The notes under the pieces are model-generated. The model was not told the origin of the DNA, searched no databases, and was given only the letters and a program-made list of their open reading frames with translations. Shown piece by piece: positions 5,502-8,920 of a stretch of DNA of 8,920 nucleotides. Where the stretch lies: NCBI GenBank assembly GCA_041655595.1, contig JBBAFB010000092.1, forward strand, positions 1 to 8,920, given 5' to 3'. The position numbers were made by a program, and so were the translations under genes. The DNA comes from JBBAFB01 sp041655595. GTDB taxonomy: Bacteria > Bacillota > DULZ01. The first letter of the stretch is position 1. Every line of letters begins with the position of its first letter.

Positions 5502-7232
5502 CTAAATTTTAAACTTCTCTGTAGCCCGAACTAAAGAAACAGTAATATCTTTCAACTTCAAGGCGGTAGAAGCCACCTCATCCTGAGAGGCGGTTTGTTC
5601 TTGGGCGGCAGCAGCTACTTCCTCTGCCCCGGAGGCATTTTCCAAGATGGCATCGCCCATGCTGTTGACCACATTGCCAAGATTTATCCCGTCTTCCTGA
5701 ACCTTCGTGCTTAAATCCAGCAGGCTTTCGGAATTGGTAGCGGTTATGTCAGCAACCTTTACCAAGGCTGTCAGGGATTCGCCGGTTTTATTAATAATAT
5801 CCATCTGCTTATTGATTTCTTCGGCATTAACCTCCATGGAGTTGACCGTAACAGTTGTTTCCGATTGAATGTCTTCAATTAAAATGGTAATTTTCTCAGC
5901 GGCTGAAGCGGATTCAACAGCCAGCTTCCTAACCTCTTCCGCTACTACGGCAAAACCCCTTCCTGATTCCCCGGCCCGGGCCGCTTCGATAGCGGCGTTA
6001 AGGGCTAGTAAATTGGTTTGGGAAGCAATGCCGTCAATTAATTCGACAATGGTAGCAATTTCACCGGAGCGCATGCCCAGCTTTTGAATGGCATCAGTGG
6101 CAAAGTTAACAGTTTCTGTAACAGACCCCAATTGGGCAATGGATTGAGCAACGGCTTTTTGGCCCTCGGCGGCCAGGGAAAAGGACTCCTGGGCCTGTTT
6201 TAAGTTGTCATCGGCATTTTGCTTAAGGGTAGTAGCATAGCTGCCCAAGCCCCTTGATAAATCCCCCAGCTTAGAGGACTCCAGAGACAGGTGATCACTG
6301 TTTTCCGCCACACCTTGAATGGCGATGGCGATTTGTTCCGCCGCTCTTTTTGTTTCGTCTGAACTGAAAGCTAAAGCATCGCTTACTGTATTTGCTTTGG
6401 TGGTTTCCTCAAGAATGTTGGCTACCAGACCCCTAAGTCCCAGTAACATGGCACGGAAGGATTCCAATAAGTCCCCGATCTCTCCTTTAGCCTTGATATC
6501 ACCTAATTCAATTGCCAGATCCCCTTCGGCCGCCCTTTTGGTTCTAGCAACCAGTGAGGTAATGGGTTTGGAGATTGCGTTGGCAGTAGAGATGCTCAGC
6601 AAAATGGCAACGATGGACGAGCTGAGAGCACCTATTAGAATCAACAATTGGATTTGCCTGGCGATATCTTCACTTTGAGACACAGCTAAATCTCTCTTTG
6701 TTACAACCTGGGCACGCACTTCACCCAAGTGATGTTTTAACTCATCAATGGCAGGCAGGAAGTTGTCAATAAAAATCCCATAGGCCTGCCGGAAATCTCC
6801 CATGGAAGCAAGCTGCCAGGCTTCCCTGCCATAGAGATGCACCCTTTGGTGAGGATCATTAATTGCCAAAAAAGCTACCTCCAGTTCCGGGGTAGGCTGG
6901 AAGCTATCATACCATTGACCGAAATCACATTCATGGGGACCCTTAGGTTCCGCCATAATGTTTTCTGTTAAGAGCATTTGGTAGAGCTTTTGCACAAACT
7001 CCCCGTGAGCTATTTCGGCTTGCAGTAGATGAGTGTTAACTTGGGCTTCCTTGTTGGCATTTTCTGTTACCTGGGCCAGGGTGGCTGTGCTCCAATAAGA
7101 AAGACCCCCCGCCCCAAGCAAAAATAGCAGTATAATTCCAAACCCGCCTAATAATCTTTTTTTAACCCAACCCATTGTTGTTTCCACATCCCTTTTCCCT
7201 TTATTCTTTTTTCGCCAAAATTGATATATCAT
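5502..7232 (-). CDS. methyl-accepting chemotaxis receptor with a CZB-like extracytoplasmic sensor
   Basis: 576 residues from ATG 7232. Segments: TM1 about 28-46, extracytoplasmic sensor 47-192, TM2 about 193-214, HAMP about 215-268 (ISKPITSLVARTKRAAEGDL), then the long signalling coiled coil. The hairpin tip is at about 402-438 (IASQTNLLALNAAIEAARAG, then GRGFAVVAEEVRKLA). The sensor holds H76, C102 (HECDFGQWY), H128 and H132 (HQRVH). Spacings of 26, 26 and 4 resemble the zinc site of CZB domains, which in known proteins are mostly cytoplasmic. There is no CheR-docking pentapeptide. The start is uncertain: ATG 7232 has no good ribosome binding site, while GTG 7187 (after AAGGGA) and ATG 7175 give a more usual MCP beginning, MGWVKKRLL. 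First gene of an operon with the STAS and phosphatase genes, suggesting that its signal reaches that switch. Confidence 0.9.
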   Translation of the reverse strand: MIYQFWRKKNKGKRDVETTMGWVKKRLLGGFGIILLFLLGAGGLSYWSTATLAQVTENANKEAQVNTHLLQAEIAHGEFVQKLYQMLLTENIMAEPKGPHECDFGQWYDSFQPTPELEVAFLAINDPHQRVHLYGREAWQLASMGDFRQAYGIFIDNFLPAIDELKHHLGEVRAQVVTKRDLAVSQSEDIARQIQLLILIGALSSSIVAILLSISTANAISKPITSLVARTKRAAEGDLAIELGDIKAKGEIGDLLESFRAMLLGLRGLVANILEETTKANTVSDALAFSSDETKRAAEQIAIAIQGVAENSDHLSLESSKLGDLSRGLGSYATTLKQNADDNLKQAQESFSLAAEGQKAVAQSIAQLGSVTETVNFATDAIQKLGMRSGEIATIVELIDGIASQTNLLALNAAIEAARAGESGRGFAVVAEEVRKLAVESASAAEKITILIEDIQSETTVTVNSMEVNAEEINKQMDIINKTGESLTALVKVADITATNSESLLDLSTKVQEDGINLGNVVNSMGDAILENASGAEEVAAAAQEQTASQDEVASTALKLKDITVSLVRATEKFKI

Positions 7233-7379
7233 TGCTTATTCTGTGAAAATCTTCATTTTCCTGCCTGTTAACAATTATTCTTATTTAATATTGTAGAAAT
7301 AAGGGGAAAAATGACTCCAGCCGCTCTAGTTTGAGCCAACTGCAACCTAAAAATTGGGGATGCCTTTTCACCGGAACAA
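7233..7379. other. divergent intergenic region between the receptor operon and the efflux gene
   Basis: A+T-rich. It contains the inverted repeat CTTATTT (7280-7286)/AAATAAG (7297-7303), with a possible minus-strand -10 TACAAT (7295-7290) between the arms, and a palindrome TGTTAACA (7266-7273). These could form an operator for the receptor operon, but no convincing -35 accompanies the -10. No sigma-D (motility) promoter pattern is visible. Confidence 0.3.
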
Positions 7380-7388
7380 TGATATAAT
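7380..7388 (+). promoter_or_regulatory. extended -10 promoter of the MATE efflux gene
   Basis: TGATATAAT is a perfect extended -10 (TGnTATAAT). No clear -35 lies 16-18 nt upstream (TGCCTT at 7361-7366 is poor), as is usual for this promoter class. Transcription would begin near 7395 and leave a leader of under 30 nt, too short for a riboswitch. Confidence 0.65.
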
Positions 7389-7411
7389 AAATAAGTTAAA
7401 TTTGAGAGAAT

Positions 7412-7417
7412 AGGTGA
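7412..7417 (+). promoter_or_regulatory. ribosome binding site favouring the TTG start at 7423
   Basis: AGGTGA matches the anti-Shine-Dalgarno end and is the same site used by the LysM gene in this window. It is 5 nt before TTG 7423 and overlaps the alternative GTG at 7414, which has only a weak GAGAG upstream. Confidence 0.55.
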
Positions 7418-7422
7418 GACAG

Positions 7423-8805
7423 TTGGATCGTACAAAACATTTAGGAGAAGCCCCGATTCCGGGTTTATTAATAAAATTTTCTTTGCCTGCCATCGTGGGT
7501 ATGGTTGTGAATGCCCTTTATAATGTTGTGGACCGCATTTTTATCGGCCACGGCGTGGGGGATATCGGTATCGCCGGTATTACGGTAGGTTTCCCTATGT
7601 CCATAATTATGATGGCCTTTGGAATGTTGATTGGAATTGGCGCAACTTCCCTTATTTCCATCAGAATCGGGGAGCAAAAGCATGAGGAAGCGGAGGCCAT
7701 TATGGCTAACGGAACCCTGCTTTTAATCTTAAGTTCTCTAGGGATTACAGTAGTATCTTTGATTTGGCTGGAGCCTTTAATGGTACTCTTTGGGGCTAAT
7801 GCCGAAATCATGCCCTATGCCTTAGATTATATGAAAATCATAGTTTCCGGTAGCCTTTTAATGGGTATCGGCTTCGGTATGAATAATTTTATTCGAGCGG
7901 AGGGCAATCCCAAAATAGCCATGTACACCATGCTCATTGGGGCTGCCGTCAATACCATCCTGGATCCCATCTTTATTTTTGGCTTCGGTTGGGGCATGAA
8001 GGGTGCCGCTTGGGCAACCGTAATTGCTCAGGGAGTATCATCTGTTTGGGTTTTATCATATTTTCTGACGGGAAAAAGCAGTCTCAAGCTGCGGCTTAAA
8101 AACTTCCCCTTACGCCGTAAATATGTATCTTCAATCCTAGCCGTTGGTTCAGCACCTTTTTTAATGCAAATGGCTGCCAGTCTTTTAACAGTAATTTTAA
8201 ACAAAAACCTGCTTTTCTATGGCGGGGAAAAGGCTATTTCGGTGTTTGGCATTATTAACAGTCTGGATATGTTGATCTTTATGCCTATCTTTGGCATCAA
8301 TCAAGGCTCGCAGCCCATTATCGGCTACAATTATGGTGCAAAAAACTTTAAGAGAGTCAGGCATACTTTAGGGTTGGCCAGCTTGGCGGCAACAATGATC
8401 ATGCTGATAGGCTTCGTTTTAAATGTGTTTTTCCCTGCAGAAATGCTTGCTCTTTTTAATGCCAACGATCCGGATTTGTTGGCTATAGGTATTAAAGCCC
8501 GGCGGATTTCTGCCCTGGCCTTTCCCATTATCGGTTTCCAAATTACCGGTGCCCACTACTTTCAGGCAGTAGGAAAGCCTCGTCCGGCGATGACGCTGAG
8601 CGTGGTCAGGCAAATTGTGCTGTTGATTCCCTTTGTGATCTTTTTTCCGAGGTTCCTTGGTTTGCATGGCATCTTTTGGGCTTTTCCCGTCTCTGATTTA
8701 GGGGCGGCCTTCCTGACGAGTTGTTGGCTAGCCTATGAGTTAAGGGGGATAAAGGAAAAGGAAACCCGTTGTTGTAAAGAAGAACCCGCCTGGGGTGAAT
8801 GCTGA
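7423..8805 (+). CDS. MATE-family multidrug/cation efflux pump (MepA-like)
   Basis: 460 residues from TTG 7423; a GTG at 7414 would add three residues. The family pattern begins at once: LGEAPIPGLLIKFSLPAIVGM, then VNALYNVVDRIFIGHGVG (about 29-46), GIGATSLISIRIGEQKHEEAE (71-91), and NNFIRAEGNPKIAM in the first half. The second half has GINQGSQPIIGYNYGAKNF and YFQAVGKPRPAM. About twelve membrane segments in two halves and the length are normal for MATE exporters, which expel cationic drugs or metabolites in exchange for Na+ or H+. The VDRIFIG and YNYGA motifs point to the MepA/NorM-like bacterial branch. The hydrophilic tail has two adjacent cysteines (RCCKEE). It is a single-gene unit with its own promoter and terminator and no adjacent MarR/TetR regulator in the window. 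The substrate cannot be read from the sequence. Confidence 0.93.
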   Translation: MDRTKHLGEAPIPGLLIKFSLPAIVGMVVNALYNVVDRIFIGHGVGDIGIAGITVGFPMSIIMMAFGMLIGIGATSLISIRIGEQKHEEAEAIMANGTLLLILSSLGITVVSLIWLEPLMVLFGANAEIMPYALDYMKIIVSGSLLMGIGFGMNNFIRAEGNPKIAMYTMLIGAAVNTILDPIFIFGFGWGMKGAAWATVIAQGVSSVWVLSYFLTGKSSLKLRLKNFPLRRKYVSSILAVGSAPFLMQMAASLLTVILNKNLLFYGGEKAISVFGIINSLDMLIFMPIFGINQGSQPIIGYNYGAKNFKRVRHTLGLASLAATMIMLIGFVLNVFFPAEMLALFNANDPDLLAIGIKARRISALAFPIIGFQITGAHYFQAVGKPRPAMTLSVVRQIVLLIPFVIFFPRFLGLHGIFWAFPVSDLGAAFLTSCWLAYELRGIKEKETRCCKEEPAWGEC

Positions 8806-8844
8806 TAGAAAGTTGTGGAAACATTCTTTTGTGGGGTTCTCTGG

Positions 8845-8892
8845 AAAAATCAAAAGAGAACCCGCCGTTAACGAGGTTCTCTTTTGATTTTT
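8845..8892 (+). terminator. very strong hairpin terminator after the MATE gene, probably bidirectional
   Basis: AAAAATCAAAAGAGAACC (8845-8862) and GGTTCTCTTTTGATTTTT (8875-8892) form a perfect 18-bp stem with a 12-nt loop; the T run is inside the distal arm. It starts 39 nt after the stop codon. The same shape on the minus strand would terminate a convergent transcript. A second, overlapping 9-bp hairpin is possible: GGGTTCTCT (8834-8842) with AGAGAACCC (8855-8863). Bases 8893-8920 hold nothing recognisable. Confidence 0.85.
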
Positions 8893-8920
8893 AAAAGGAC
8901 GGTCAAGATAAGTATTAGCC

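Noticed and set aside
7280..7303. Inverted repeat CTTATTT/AAATAAG as a defined operator
   Set aside because: A 7-bp A+T-rich repeat is expected by chance in such a region and no regulator gene is adjacent. It is mentioned only in the intergenic note.

Overview
The window looks like chromosomal DNA from a low-to-medium G+C, spore-forming member of the Firmicutes, most like the Peptococcaceae/Desulfotomaculum group. The clues are strong AAGGAGG-type ribosome binding sites, TTG start codons, sigma-A style promoters, a copper-amine-oxidase-stalk secreted protein, a LysM protein without a signal peptide behind a sigma-K-like promoter, and SpoIIAA/SpoIIE-type regulators. The taxon is inferred from style, not proven. 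There are eight protein genes and no tRNA, rRNA, CRISPR array or insertion sequence that I can see.

Region 1 (1-2556): the 3' part of an SLC13/DASS-type anion transporter on + runs tail-to-tail into a CaCA-family cation antiporter on -. The two stop codons share one TTAA. The antiporter has a complete control region: a sigma-A promoter (TTGACA-N17-TATATT), a yybP-ykoY (Mn2+-sensing) riboswitch, and an intrinsic terminator whose 5' arm reuses the 3' strand of riboswitch helix P1. This is the best-supported and most interesting signal in the window. It suggests that the antiporter is switched on by manganese and probably exports it.

Region 2 (2557-4071): two + strand genes. The first is a secreted or surface-anchored protein with a copper amine oxidase N-terminal-like (stalk) domain followed by Tyr/Gly/Asp-rich four-residue repeats, closed by a strong terminator. 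The second is a small protein made of two LysM domains, each bracketed by a cysteine pair.

Region 3 (4068-7232): a three-gene operon on -, read in the order methyl-accepting chemotaxis receptor, STAS anti-anti-sigma factor, response regulator fused to a SpoIIE/RsbU-type PP2C phosphatase. The receptor carries a His/Cys/His/His arrangement like a CZB zinc-binding domain between its two membrane segments. Together they look like a sensory input joined to a partner-switching output. The kinase/anti-sigma partner is not in the window. This operon also ends in a TTAA stop overlap, here with the LysM gene.

Region 4 (7233-8920): a short divergent intergenic region with an extended -10 promoter, then a MATE-family multidrug efflux pump on +, followed by a very strong 18-bp hairpin terminator.
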